Of a stretch of 64,000 nucleotides of DNA, positions 46,465 through 55,096 are shown one piece after another. Every line of letters begins with the position of its first letter. The first letter of the stretch is position 1. Origin of the DNA: Mesorhizobium australicum WSM2073 (lineage in GTDB: Bacteria > Pseudomonadota > Alphaproteobacteria > Rhizobiales > Rhizobiaceae). The stretch lies in contig NC_019973.1 in NCBI RefSeq assembly GCF_000230995.2, positions 3,486,001-3,550,000 of the forward strand. The letters are read 5' to 3'. Position numbers and translations under genes: made by a program. The notes under the pieces are model-generated. The model saw nothing but the letters and a program-made list of their open reading frames with translations, did no database searches and had not been told where the DNA came from.

Positions 46465-47154
46465 TTATGCGTTAGCCAGCGCAGCGTGTCTTTTGAGGCT
46501 GGTCGGGGAAGGGCGCTTGCCGAAAGCGCGCAGGAAGGTGCGCACGCCTGATGTCGCCGATTGCACCACCTCGTCCTCGCCTGGCGTGCCGCCAAGCATG
46601 AAGGTGGTCTGCAATTCGGCATTGACGAGGCCGAGGAACTGGCGAGCCGCGACGTCGGGATCGTCGATCGCGAGATAGCCGCCATAGGCGAGGCGGGCGA
46701 AGCGGGCGGCGATCGCCGGCCATGTCCTGCCGGGTCCCTGTTCGCGCCATTCGGCAAAGAGCTCGGGATAGCGCTCGCCCTCGGTCTGGATCAGCTTGCG
46801 CAGGAATTTTCCGTCGCGGTTGCAGATGCAGTTCTGATTCAGGCGCACGGCAAAACCGATCAGGTCGGCCTCGAGATCCCCAGGCTGATCGGGAAAGGTG
46901 GCGATGGTGGCGAAAATGCCGGCGTTGCAGCGCTCGGTCAGGTCGCGCACGACCGCGATGAACAGTTTTTCCTTGTCGCCATGGTGGTTGTAGACCGTCT
47001 GGCGCGACACGCCGGCCTCAACCGCGATCAAGTCTATATTGGCGCCGGCGAAACCTTCGCGGCAGAACACGCCGGCAGCGGCGTCGACGATCGACAGGCG
47101 CTTGGCCTCGTGGCCGCGTGGCGGGAAAGTGTCAGGAGAAACGCCCGGTCTCAT
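46465..47154 (-). CDS. TetR/AcrR family transcriptional regulator
   Basis: A 229-residue repressor. The N-terminal HTH is SIVDAAAGVFCREGFAGANIDLIAVEAGVSRQTVYNHHGDKEKLF (about 21-65), and the C-terminal ligand domain belongs to the AefR/TetR_C group. It is divergent from a Bcr/CflA-type efflux gene across 184 bp. A perfect inverted repeat (47181-47202) lies inside a strong promoter there. No good ribosome site precedes the ATG. The ligand is unknown, probably a substrate of the pump. Confidence 0.9.
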   Translation of the reverse strand: MRPGVSPDTFPPRGHEAKRLSIVDAAAGVFCREGFAGANIDLIAVEAGVSRQTVYNHHGDKEKLFIAVVRDLTERCNAGIFATIATFPDQPGDLEADLIGFAVRLNQNCICNRDGKFLRKLIQTEGERYPELFAEWREQGPGRTWPAIAARFARLAYGGYLAIDDPDVAARQFLGLVNAELQTTFMLGGTPGEDEVVQSATSGVRTFLRAFGKRPSPTSLKRHAALANA

Positions 47155-47174
47155 GAAAATCTATATAGAGGTGA

Positions 47175-47203
47175 TTGACGATTTAGACAAGACTGTCTAA
47201 ATT
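47175..47203 (+). promoter_or_regulatory. Promoter with embedded TetR operator
   Basis: A perfect 9-bp inverted repeat, ATTTAGACA (47181-47189) and TGTCTAAAT (47194-47202), with a 4-bp spacer. It fills the gap between a -35 TTGACG (47175-47180) and a -10 TAAATT (47198-47203), spaced 17 bp. Binding of the TetR protein here would block polymerase. Both divergent genes could be affected. Confidence 0.75.
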
Positions 47204-47338
47204 TGTGGACACGATATAATGGGATTTCGCTCCGGAGACGAATAAATTTGCTCCAGGAGTAGGAAACCCACGGGATGGAACGTCCTAGGGTCAGACGTCG
47301 CCTGGCGGCGGCAACCAGATTCGAAAGAAGCCAATATC

Positions 47339-48544
47339 ATGAGCCCCAAATTCCTCCGCATCGCGGTCGTGCTCGGCCTGCTGTCCGCCATCGGCCCGTT
47401 CGCCATCGACATGTATCTGCCCGCTTTGCCGTCGATCGGCACCGATCTGCATGCTGGCACCGCCGCCGTGCAGATGAGCCTTTTGATCTTCTTCCTGTCG
47501 ATGGGCTTCGGCCAGATCGTCGTCGGGCCGATCTCCGACATGGTCGGCCGCAAGCTGCCGCTCTATGGCGGCTTGGCGCTGTTCATGGCCGGCGGCATCG
47601 GCTCGGCAATGGCGCCGACCATCGAGTGGCTGATCGCCTTCCGCTTCCTGCAGGGGCTTGGCGCCAGTGCCGGAATGGCCATTCCGCGCGCGATCGTGCG
47701 CGACCTGCACACCGGCAATGAGGCCGCCAAGCTGATGTCGCTGCTGATGCTGGTGTTTTCGGTGTCACCGATCCTGGCGCCGCTGACCGGCAGCCAGATC
47801 ATCGAGAATTTCGGCTGGCGCGCCGTGTTCTGGACCGTGACCGGCGCGGCGGTGCTTGCCACCATCCTGCTCGCGACCTCGCTCAAGGAGACACGGCCGG
47901 CGGAAGAACGCGTCGGGTCCTCCTTCGGTACCGCCCTTGCCGGCTACCGCTTCCTGATGGGCGACCGTAATTTCCTCGGCCTGGTGGCGATCGCCGGCTT
48001 CGGCATTGCGAGCTTCTTCGTCTATCTGTCGAGTTCGTCCTTCATCCTGATCGACCATTACGGGCTGTCGCCTTCGGTCTACAGCGTCTTCTTCTCGATC
48101 AACGCGGTTGCCTTCATCGGCATGTCGCAGTTGACGGGCCTGCTTTCCGAACGGTTCGGACTGAAGCGCGTGGTGTGGGTGGCGGTGACCGGCTACGCGA
48201 CGACGATGGTTGTGCTATTCGCGATCATGGCGACTGGCGTCGATCGGCTTGACGTGATGGCGGCCCTGCTGTTCGTCGGCTACGGCTTCCTCGGCTTGGT
48301 CATCCCGACCACATCGGTGCTGGCCATGGAAGAGCATGGCGAGATCGCCGGCACGGCGTCGGCGCTGATGGGCACGCTGCACTTCGCCATCGGCGCGCTC
48401 GCCATGGGCGTCGCCGGTGTGTTCTTCGACGGCACGCCGCTGCCGATGGTCGCTGGCATCACGCTCTGCGCGGTGATCTCGTTCGCACTGGCGAAGGTCA
48501 CTCTTGGCCGTTCGCGCGAAGCGGTCGAAGCGCCGGCGGAATAG
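47339..48544 (+). CDS. Bcr/CflA family multidrug efflux MFS transporter
   Basis: A 401-residue MFS pump with twelve helices. Family signatures are present: PFAIDMYLPALPSI near 21, motif A GPISDMVGRKLPLYGG near 62, and LQGLGASAGMAIPRAIVRDLH near 105. SFKE-like LKETRP after helix 6 also fits. It should export drugs by proton antiport. It is divergent from a TetR repressor with an operator in its promoter. A canonical hairpin terminator follows at 48566-48592. Confidence 0.93.
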   Translation: MSPKFLRIAVVLGLLSAIGPFAIDMYLPALPSIGTDLHAGTAAVQMSLLIFFLSMGFGQIVVGPISDMVGRKLPLYGGLALFMAGGIGSAMAPTIEWLIAFRFLQGLGASAGMAIPRAIVRDLHTGNEAAKLMSLLMLVFSVSPILAPLTGSQIIENFGWRAVFWTVTGAAVLATILLATSLKETRPAEERVGSSFGTALAGYRFLMGDRNFLGLVAIAGFGIASFFVYLSSSSFILIDHYGLSPSVYSVFFSINAVAFIGMSQLTGLLSERFGLKRVVWVAVTGYATTMVVLFAIMATGVDRLDVMAALLFVGYGFLGLVIPTTSVLAMEEHGEIAGTASALMGTLHFAIGALAMGVAGVFFDGTPLPMVAGITLCAVISFALAKVTLGRSREAVEAPAE

Positions 48545-48565
48545 GAAATCCTCAATGAACCAGGA

Positions 48566-48592
48566 GAGGCCGGGTCGATCCCGGCCTCTTTG
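48566..48592 (+). terminator. Rho-independent terminator of the MFS gene
   Basis: A perfect 9-bp stem, GAGGCCGGG (48566-48574) and CCCGGCCTC (48580-48588), with a TCGAT loop and then TTTGTGT. It lies 22 bp after the stop of the efflux gene. Confidence 0.85.
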
Positions 48593-48645
48593 TGTCGAAG
48601 CCGGCGTTTGCCCCGGGTTGACGACCGCGCTCTGGCTGCTGACGC

Positions 48646-49083
48646 TCAGCTGAGTTCCTGGGCGAGGCCGATGAGAAGCCCTTCAGGCCCACGGATGTAG
48701 CAGAGCCGATACACGTCCTTGTACTCGACCACTTCGCCTACGAGTTGCGCGCCGCGCGTGCGGAGCCTTTCAAGCGTGTCGTCGATGTCGTCCACGGTGA
48801 ACATGACGCGGAGGTAGCCCAGGGCGTTGACCGGGGCGGTCCGGTGATCCGCGACGACAGGCGGCGCGAGGAAGCGGGAGAGCTCCAGCCGGCTGTGGCC
48901 GTCCGGCGTGCGCATCATGGCAATCTCGACATGCTGGTCGCCCAGTCCGGTGACGCGTCCGGCCCATTCTCCTTCGACCATGGCTCGCCCTTCGAGCTCT
49001 AGGCCGAGTTCGCGAAAGAAATCGATCGTCCCTCCGAGGTCTTCGACGACGATTCCTACATTGTCCATCCGCTTGAGCGCCAT
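48646..49083 (-). CDS. VOC family (glyoxalase/bleomycin resistance type) protein
   Basis: A 145-residue vicinal-oxygen-chelate protein with two beta-alpha-beta-beta-beta units. Typical segments are MDNVGIVVEDLGGTIDFFRELGLEL (N-terminal) and VNALGYLRVMFTVDDIDDTLERLRTRGAQL, then YIRGPEGLLIGLAQ. Metal-ligand positions are not fully clear, so the reaction cannot be named. The ATG at 49083 has a GGAG site 10 bp upstream; an ATG 19 codons earlier is less likely. It is an isolated gene. Confidence 0.87.
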   Translation of the reverse strand: MALKRMDNVGIVVEDLGGTIDFFRELGLELEGRAMVEGEWAGRVTGLGDQHVEIAMMRTPDGHSRLELSRFLAPPVVADHRTAPVNALGYLRVMFTVDDIDDTLERLRTRGAQLVGEVVEYKDVYRLCYIRGPEGLLIGLAQELS

Positions 49084-49173
49084 ATTTTCGATCTCCAGGG
49101 GGTGTCGTTTCAGTTTACAAGGTATCGCCTGGTCCAACAACGCACAGGAAAGGCCGGACCCGTCCGACCCTCT

Positions 49174-49748
49174 TCATGTCCGCGATGTCAGCGGCAATCC
49201 AGCAGCATCGAGGAGGAAGCGTACACGCTCTTCGACTGGCGCAGGCGGCAAGGTCACCAGTTCGTAGCCGAGTTCGGCATAGACGCCGGCCACGGACTGG
49301 CAAGTGCGCTCGGCCTCGTCGAGGGTTTGCTTGCGTTCTTCGTCCTGGGTGAAGATCTCCGGCCATGGCGGGGCGACGAAGACGCGACGCGCATAGCGGA
49401 ATTCCGCGGCGGCACTGGTGAGGTGATCCGGCACCGGCAGGCCGCAGAGCCTGAGATAGCCGATCGTGTCCGGCACGCCGCGATCAAAGAAGACCGGACC
49501 GGCCAGCTCGCGGGCCGCACGGTACGAGCGCATTTCCCACGACAGCATCAGTTCGGCGAACAATGCGCGATCGCTCCAGGGCAGGGGGGGCCACCAATGG
49601 CGGATTGGTCGCGAATGATGCCGCGCCCGGCCTCGGCGGATGTCGCAAAGCCCGCCTGCCGCAAGGCTTCGATCAAGGTGGTCTTGCCGGAACCGGGGCC
49701 GCCGGTCAGCACGAAGAATCGATCGGAATTGTTTTGCATTTTGTCCAT
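49174..49748 (-). pseudogene. AAA family ATPase (AAA_28 type), frameshifted
   Basis: The N-terminal frame has a P-loop (FFVLTGGPGSGKTTLIEALRQAGF) and EAGRGIIRDQ; the C-terminal frame has PGPVFFDRGVPDTIGYLRLCG-like residues, FVAPPWPEIFTQDEERKQTL and YELVTLP. Together they make a ~190-residue NTPase of the AAA_28/HTH-NadR-like kinase group. They are in different frames, joined at a run of seven C on the coding strand (49584-49590 of the plus strand). One extra C would restore the reading frame. The gene is therefore inactive, phase-variable or affected by a sequencing error. The exact start is unclear (ATG 49748 or 49739). Confidence 0.75.
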
Positions 49749-49847
49749 GGAGAAAGGGCACGCAACGCAGCGGCTTCGCAGCCGTGGACGTGCGAAGTCT
49801 TGACGGCAGGAACCGTTGTGCGTCACGCAAAATGAAAGGGGGAGAAG

Positions 49848-50167
49848 TGGAGGTTTCTGTTGCCAGGTACCTCCGAACCCCGCCTAGAAGTGCGAACCCC
49901 TAGGGCTTGATTTGAAGCTATCGCACTGCATTAAGCAGCGAGACGTGCTTCCGCATAGTTGTCGTTGGCAACTATAAGTTTAGCCCGATGACGGTGGTAC
50001 AATGCCGGGCAAAAGTACGATCTTTACACCTTCGTCGATCCTATTTCGCCCCCAGCAAAAACCGCTCTGTCCTCAACAGCGGCTTTTGGTGGAGGCGCCG
50101 GGTACCGCCCCCGGGTCCGAACGGCTTATTTCATCGCCCATTTATCGCCATAGTCGGTCAAGCCGAC
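49848..50167 (-). ncRNA. ssrA: Transfer-messenger RNA, circularly permuted two-piece type
   Basis: tmRNA rescues stalled ribosomes and adds a degradation tag. On the minus strand the acceptor piece comes first and ends with an encoded CCA at 50089-50087. A 33-base spacer (50086-50054) is removed, and the coding piece starts GGGGGCG at 50053. That 5' end pairs with CGCCTCC before the ACCA to make a 7-bp acceptor stem, including the G3-U70 pair that marks alanine tRNAs. The tag frame (49969-49931) reads ANDNYAEARLAA then TAA. The 5' end (a small hairpin at 50167) and the 3' end near 49848 are estimates. Confidence 0.93.
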
Positions 50168-50374
50168 AAAACGAATATAGGGGGGCTTGCGCGGAAATGA
50201 AAGGCCGCAATGGTGCTTTGTCCCTGTGTCAAATTGCGACGCCAAGGGTTGACTTGGGCGCGGTCTCAACCGAAGCTTTGCGAGCGGTGAGGAGTTACCG
50301 ACCTAGCGCACAAGTTGCGAAGCGCGCCACAGCCCTCATCGACCGGATCCGTGGCGCCGACGAGGGGAATTCTG

Positions 50375-50686
50375 ATGGCCGACTATCTTGCGGATGTGAA
50401 GAAATATGACGCCGCGGCAAGCGCCGATGCGGTCGAAAAAATCGTCAAGCACCTGGGCATTGCGCTGAGGAACCGCGATTCCTCGCTGGTGTCCTGCACG
50501 GATCCGAAGGAATTGGCGCGGGTCAAGGAGAGCTGGGTGGCCAAGAAGCTCGGCGTCAGCGACGGGGCGAAGGCCGACGCCGCGATCGAGAAGACCTGCA
50601 AGGCGATGCACGCCGACAACACCAAGAACCGCGTGACCTTCTACTATCTGGTGGCCAAGGACCTGGGCAAGCTCGGCTCTCTTTGA
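50375..50686 (+). CDS. DUF2853 family protein
   Basis: A 103-residue helical, soluble protein of the DUF2853 family, with structures known but no function. It shows MADYLADVKKYDAAASADAVEKIVKHLGIAL at the start and NRVTFYYLVAKDLGKL at the end. The ATG at 50375 has GAGGGGAA 5 bp upstream. It lies between ssrA and thyA with no clear operon partner. Earlier ATG codons in frame are less likely because they lack a ribosome site. Confidence 0.88.
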   Translation: MADYLADVKKYDAAASADAVEKIVKHLGIALRNRDSSLVSCTDPKELARVKESWVAKKLGVSDGAKADAAIEKTCKAMHADNTKNRVTFYYLVAKDLGKLGSL

Positions 50687-50859
50687 GACCTTTGGTTACT
50701 CATTCTGGCGGCCGGCTGGCGATTTCCGCGCTTCCGGTTCGCCGGAGAGGATTCTGGGCAGGCTTCGTTCCCTGCTGAATGGGGACGATCTCAGACAAGC
50801 GTGGCGTCGGCGCCCATATGCGCTATGATCGACGAATTCCCGAATCGAGCCCGGAACCG

Positions 50860-51654
50860 ATGCGCCAGTATCTCGACCTCCTGCAGCATGTGCTGGACAA
50901 CGGCGCCGATCGCGGCGACCGCACCGGCACCGGCACGCGCTCCGTCTTCGGCTACCAGATGCGCTTCGATCTGGCTCGCGGCTTTCCGGTCACCACCACC
51001 AAGAAGCTGCATCTGAAGTCGATCATCCATGAACTCCTCTGGTTCCTGGCCGGCGACACCAACATCAAGTACCTGACCGACCACGGCGTTTCAATCTGGG
51101 ATGAATGGGCCGACGAGAATGGCGATCTCGGCCCGGTCTACGGCAGGCAGTGGCGATCCTGGCCAGACGGCCATGGCGGCTCGATCGACCAGATCGCCAA
51201 TCTTCTCAAGGAGATCCGCCGCAATCCTCAATCGCGGCGGCTGATCGTCTCGGCCTGGAATCCCGCCGAGGTGGAAGCCATGGCGCTGCCGCCTTGCCAC
51301 TGCCTTTTCCAGTTCTACGTGTCCGAGGGCCGGCTTTCCTGCCAGCTCTACCAGCGCTCCGCCGACATCTTCCTCGGCGTGCCGTTCAACATCGCGTCTT
51401 ACGCGCTGCTGACGCTGATGGTGGCGCAGGTGACAGGGCTGAAGCCGGGCGATTTCGTGCACACGCTTGGCGACGCGCATCTCTACTCGAACCATTTCGA
51501 GCAGGCGCGCGAACAGTTGCGGCGCACGCCAAAGACCCTGCCGACGATGTGGATCAATCCTGAGGTGAAGGACCTTTTCGCCTTCCGCTTCGAGGATTTC
51601 CGGCTGGAAAACTACGTCGCCGACGCGTCGATCAAGGCGCCCATCGCGGTCTGA
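50860..51654 (+). CDS. thyA: Thymidylate synthase
   Basis: ThyA methylates dUMP to dTMP using methylenetetrahydrofolate. The 264-residue length equals that of E. coli Thy[19 protein letters not shown] lies near residue 21, and the active-site Cys is in [10 protein letters not shown] (Cys146). [15 protein letters not shown] and the C-terminal IKAPIAV, which closes over the substrate, are intact. The ATG at 50860 starts right at the conserved MRQYLDLL; a longer frame begins at 50779. folA, the usual partner, is 5.5 kb downstream, with the molybdate genes and cobF in between. Confidence 0.96.
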   Translation: MRQYLDLLQHVLDNGADRGDRTGTGTRSVFGYQMRFDLARGFPVTTTKKLHLKSIIHELLWFLAGDTNIKYLTDHGVSIWDEWADENGDLGPVYGRQWRSWPDGHGGSIDQIANLLKEIRRNPQSRRLIVSAWNPAEVEAMALPPCHCLFQFYVSEGRLSCQLYQRSADIFLGVPFNIASYALLTLMVAQVTGLKPGDFVHTLGDAHLYSNHFEQAREQLRRTPKTLPTMWINPEVKDLFAFRFEDFRLENYVADASIKAPIAV

Positions 51655-51665
51655 GCCGCGGCTTT

Positions 51666-51875
51666 TCAGTCGATGCCGACCATCACTTCCGAGGCCTTGA
51701 CCACGTCGTAGGCCTGCTTGCCCTTTTCGAGCTTGAGGTCGGCGACAGCTTCATTGGTGATCGAGGCGGTGACGATGATGCCGCCGCCGATGTCGATGCG
51801 GACATGCGAGGTGGTGGCTCCCTTGACGATTTCGGTGATCGTTCCCTCGAGCACGTTGCGGGCGCTGATCTTCAT
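51666..51875 (-). CDS. Molybdenum-pterin binding (Mop) TOBE-domain protein
   Basis: A 69-residue molbindin with one TOBE/Mop domain, which binds molybdate as a storage or buffering oligomer. The sequence MKISARNVLEGTITEIVKGATTSHVRIDIGGGIIVTASIT is typical, with VADLKLEKGKQAYDVVKASEVMV at the end. The start has AAGGAAC upstream. It is divergent from modA across a region with a candidate ModE box. The adjacent ModE lacks its own Mop domains, so this small protein may serve as the separate molybdate-binding partner. Confidence 0.9.
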   Translation of the reverse strand: MKISARNVLEGTITEIVKGATTSHVRIDIGGGIIVTASITNEAVADLKLEKGKQAYDVVKASEVMVGID

Positions 51876-51956
51876 TGCAGTTCCTTTCGCGGCGGCGGTC
51901 TTATCAGAACAATCATGCAGCGCCGGATCGAGTTTCAGCCGGCCGGGCCTTCCCTT

Positions 51957-51978
51957 GTTATATCCATGCGGATATATC
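51957..51978. promoter_or_regulatory. Candidate ModE operator before modA
   Basis: An inverted repeat with arms GTTATATCC (51957-51965) and GGATATATC (51970-51978), matching at eight of nine positions, spacer ATGC. AT-rich TATAT arms resemble known ModE boxes. It lies 50 bp before modA, between the divergent mop and modA genes. Confidence 0.6.
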
Positions 51979-52028
51979 GGTCTACAGGCTTCGAGCCAAC
52001 CGGAGTTTGAACCCAGGGAGAGTTTTCG

Positions 52029-52823
52029 ATGACACGCAAAGGTTTCGGGTTGAGGATGATCGCCATTGGCGGCTTTGCGGCGACATTGATGGCGGCAATG
52101 CCGGCAGCGCACGCGGAAGACAAGGTCGTGGTGTTCGCGGCGGCCAGTCTCAAGGATGCGCTCGATGCGGTGAACAAGGCCTGCGAAGCCGATGTCGGCG
52201 AGGCCGCGACCGTTTCCTATGCCGCGAGTTCGGCATTGGCCAAGCAGATCGAGGGTGGGGCGCCGGCCGATGTCTTCATCTCCGCCGATCTAGACTGGAT
52301 GAAATATCTCTCCGACAAGAAGCTGACCAAGCCCGACACGGAAGTGAAGCTGCTGGGCAACGAGATCGTACTGGTGGCGCCGAAGGATTCGACGGTCGAA
52401 ACCAAGATCGAGAAAGGCTTTGACCTCGCCAAGCTCGTCGGCGACGGCAAGCTTGCCATGGGCGATTTCAAGGCCGTGCCGGCCGGCAAGTACGGCAAGG
52501 CGGCATTGGAATCGCTCGGCGTCTGGTCCTCGGTCGAGGGCAAGGTGGCGCAGGCCGAGAATGTCCGTGCGGCGCTGAAGCTGGTTTCAACTGGTGAGGC
52601 CGCCCTCGGCATCGTCTATGCCACCGACGCGCACGCCGAAAAGGGCGTCAAGGTGGTCGGCACCTTCCCCGAGGATTCACATCCGCCGATCATCTATCCG
52701 GTTGCCCAGACCGCCGATTCGAAGGACAAGGATACGCTGGCCTTCCTGAAGTGCCTGCAGTCCGCCAAGGCTGGCGCGCTCTTTAGGGAACAGGGTTTTA
52801 CCGTGCTCACGCCCAGCAACTGA
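52029..52823 (+). CDS. modA: Molybdate ABC transporter, substrate-binding protein
   Basis: ModA binds molybdate in the periplasm and hands it to ModBC. The 264-residue protein starts with a signal peptide (LRMIAIGGFAATLMAAMPAAHA). The mature part has VFAAASLKDALDAV near 37, YAASSALAKQIEGGAPADVFISAD near 65, and a later FLKCLQSAKAGALF. Ligand contacts fit the first two segments. It heads the modABC operon, with modB 41 bp downstream. Repression by ModE-molybdate is likely from the site upstream. Confidence 0.95.
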   Translation: MTRKGFGLRMIAIGGFAATLMAAMPAAHAEDKVVVFAAASLKDALDAVNKACEADVGEAATVSYAASSALAKQIEGGAPADVFISADLDWMKYLSDKKLTKPDTEVKLLGNEIVLVAPKDSTVETKIEKGFDLAKLVGDGKLAMGDFKAVPAGKYGKAALESLGVWSSVEGKVAQAENVRAALKLVSTGEAALGIVYATDAHAEKGVKVVGTFPEDSHPPIIYPVAQTADSKDKDTLAFLKCLQSAKAGALFREQGFTVLTPSN

Positions 52824-52864
52824 GTCGGCGAGCAACTGAGTTCGAAAAGGCCCGATACCGCACT

Positions 52865-53569
52865 ATGAGCTGGCTGCTGGACCTCACTCCCGACGAATGG
52901 AATGCGGTCCGGCTGTCCATCAAGGTGGCGACGGTGGCGATGCTCGCCAGCCTGCCGCCGGGCATAGCGATCGCGCTGCTGCTTGCCCGGGGGCAATTCT
53001 GGGGCAAGACGCTGCTCAACGGGGTGGTGCACCTGCCGCTGATCCTGCCGCCCGTGGTGACCGGTTATCTCTTGCTTTTGACGTTCGGCAAACGCGGCCC
53101 GGCCGGGGCCTTCCTCGCCGAACATTTCGGCATCGTCTTCTCGTTTCGCTGGACGGGTGCCGCCCTTGCCTGCGGTGTCATGGGCTTTCCCCTGATGGTG
53201 CGGGCGATCCGGCTGTCGATCGAGGCGGTGGATCGCAAGATGGAGGCGGCGGCGGGAACGCTCGGCGCCAACCCGCTGTGGGTGTTCGGCACCATCACGG
53301 TGCCGCTGATCCTGCCCGGGCTGATCGCCGGCGCCATCCTGTCCTTCGCCAAGGCGATGGGCGAGTTCGGCGCGACGATCACTTTCGTCTCCAACATTCC
53401 TGGCGAGACGCAGACGCTGCCGTCGGCGATCTACACTTTTACCCAGGTGCCGGGCGGCGACGAAGGGGCGCTGCGACTGACGCTGATTTCGATCGTCATC
53501 TCGATGGCGGCATTGGTCGCATCGGAAGTGCTGGCGCGGCGGGTCGGGCGGCGGATGGACATCGAATGA
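52865..53569 (+). CDS. modB: Molybdate ABC transporter, permease
   Basis: ModB is the inner-membrane channel of the molybdate importer. It has 234 residues and five to six helices. The EAA loop is clear (EAAAGTLGANPLWVFGTITVPLILPGLIAGAILSFAKAMGEFGAT). The start MSWLLDLTPDEWNAVRLSIKVA is standard for ModB. Its stop overlaps modC by 4 bp (ATGA), so the two subunits are made together. Confidence 0.95.
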   Translation: MSWLLDLTPDEWNAVRLSIKVATVAMLASLPPGIAIALLLARGQFWGKTLLNGVVHLPLILPPVVTGYLLLLTFGKRGPAGAFLAEHFGIVFSFRWTGAALACGVMGFPLMVRAIRLSIEAVDRKMEAAAGTLGANPLWVFGTITVPLILPGLIAGAILSFAKAMGEFGATITFVSNIPGETQTLPSAIYTFTQVPGGDEGALRLTLISIVISMAALVASEVLARRVGRRMDIE

Positions 53570-54678
53570 GCGTCCTTGTCGACATTGGCCACCGGCTTGG
53601 CGATTTCGCCATCGATGCCCGCTTCGAGAGCGCCGGACGGCTGACGGCGCTGTTCGGGCCGTCCGGTTCCGGCAAGACGACGCTGATCAACATGATTGCA
53701 GGGCTGATCCGGCCGGACAAGGGGCGCATCGAGGTCGACGGCCGCGTGCTGGCCGACACTGGTGCCGGCATTTTCGTGCCAAGGCACAAACGCCGCATCG
53801 GCATGGTGTTCCAGGATGCGCGCCTGTTTCCGCATATGAGCGTGATGAGCAATCTGCGCTACGGCCGCTGGTTCACGCCGGCGGCGGAACGCTATGCGGA
53901 CATGGACGCCGTTGTAGAATTGCTGGGCATCGGCCCGCTGCTTGGGCGACGACCGGCAAAACTCTCGGGCGGCGAGAAGCAGCGCGTGGCGATCGGCAGG
54001 GCGCTGCTGGCCAGCCCCAGACTGCTGCTCATGGACGAGCCGCTGGCCTCGCTCGACGAAGCGCGCAAGGCCGAGATCCTGCCCTATATCGAGCGGCTGC
54101 GCGACGAAACGAAGATCCCGATCGTCTATGTCAGCCATTCGGTCGCCGAGGTGGCGCGGCTGGCGAGCGACGTCGTGATGCTGGCGCGGGGCAAGGTCAC
54201 GGCTAGTGGCCCGACCGACGCTGTCATGCAAAGGCTCGACCTGTTGCCGGTGGAAGAGCGCGGCGAGGGCGGCGCCGTGCTGGACACGAAGGTGCTGCGT
54301 CACGAGGAGGCTTTTGGGATGACCGTGCTCGGCTCGGCCGCCGGCGAGATCCGCGTGCCGCGTCTTGGGATGAAGGCCGGGGCTCCCGTGCGTATCCGCA
54401 TTCGCGCTCGCGACGTGATGATCGCCGCGGAGAAACCGACGGGCCTCAGTGCCCTCAACATCCTGCCCGGCACGATCGTCGCGATCAGTCCCGGCGAGGG
54501 GCCGACGGTCGAAATCGGCATCGACTGCAATGGGGCAACGGTGCTCGCCCGCATCACGGAACAGTCGCGGCAGGCGCTGAAGCTGCGGCTCGGCGGCAAG
54601 GTTTTCGCGGTGGTCAAGACCGTGAGCTTCGATCGGGGAAATACCGGCGCCGGTCTGCCGCTCGACGTCGATGGCTGA
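53566..54678 (+). CDS. modC: Molybdate ABC transporter, ATP-binding protein
   Basis: ModC is the ATPase of the importer, 370 residues. Walker A is GPSGSGKTTLI (near 31), the signature is LSGGEKQRVAIGRALL (near 130), Walker B is LLMDEPLASLDE, and the His loop is YVSHSVAEV. A C-terminal TOBE/Mop domain (LSALNILPGTIVAI to LARITEQSRQALKL) gives molybdate-dependent control of transport. The long frame that begins upstream at 52897 covers modB out of frame; the true ATG is 53566. Confidence 0.95.
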   Translation: MSVLVDIGHRLGDFAIDARFESAGRLTALFGPSGSGKTTLINMIAGLIRPDKGRIEVDGRVLADTGAGIFVPRHKRRIGMVFQDARLFPHMSVMSNLRYGRWFTPAAERYADMDAVVELLGIGPLLGRRPAKLSGGEKQRVAIGRALLASPRLLLMDEPLASLDEARKAEILPYIERLRDETKIPIVYVSHSVAEVARLASDVVMLARGKVTASGPTDAVMQRLDLLPVEERGEGGAVLDTKVLRHEEAFGMTVLGSAAGEIRVPRLGMKAGAPVRIRIRARDVMIAAEKPTGLSALNILPGTIVAISPGEGPTVEIGIDCNGATVLARITEQSRQALKLRLGGKVFAVVKTVSFDRGNTGAGLPLDVDG

Positions 54679-54752
54679 CAGCGGCGGTGATCGGCGCTAT
54701 ATTGTTTTGGAATAACGGTCGCCGAAGCTGAAGCGGTCGCGGAGGAGCAACA

Positions 54753-55094
54753 ATGCCGTCGCTGAGCTTGCGGATAAATCTCGATCCGGACGGACGGATC
54801 GGTCCTGGCAAGATTGAGCTTCTGGAGCACATCGCCACCTTCGGTTCGATCTCGGCCGCCGCGCGCGGCATGGAGATGTCCTACAAGCACGCATGGGACC
54901 TGGTCGAGGACATGAACCGGGTGTTCGGCAAGCCGCTGGTGGCGGCGCAGACCGGCGGCCGCAAGGGCGGCGGCGCGCAACTGACGACCGTCGGCCTGGC
55001 CGTGGTCAGCCGTTTTCGCGCCATCGAGCGCGCGGCGAGTGCGGCCGCGGCAACGCATATGGACGCGTTGCAGTCGGAGATTGAGGCGGGATAG
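54753..55094 (+). CDS. modE: ModE-type molybdate regulator, HTH domain only
   Basis: A 113-residue protein matching the N-terminal DNA-binding half of ModE: GPGKIELLEHIATFGSISAAARGMEMSYKHAWDLVEDMN is the winged helix. The C-terminal pair of Mop (TOBE) domains of E. coli ModE (262 residues) is absent. Short ModE-like regulators are common in alphaproteobacteria and may sense molybdate through another protein, possibly the divergent Mop here. The ATG at 54753 has GGAGGAGC upstream. It lies 74 bp after modC and ends just before a heptamer repeat array. Confidence 0.88.
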   Translation: MPSLSLRINLDPDGRIGPGKIELLEHIATFGSISAAARGMEMSYKHAWDLVEDMNRVFGKPLVAAQTGGRKGGGAQLTTVGLAVVSRFRAIERAASAAAATHMDALQSEIEAG

Positions 55095-55096
55095 GG

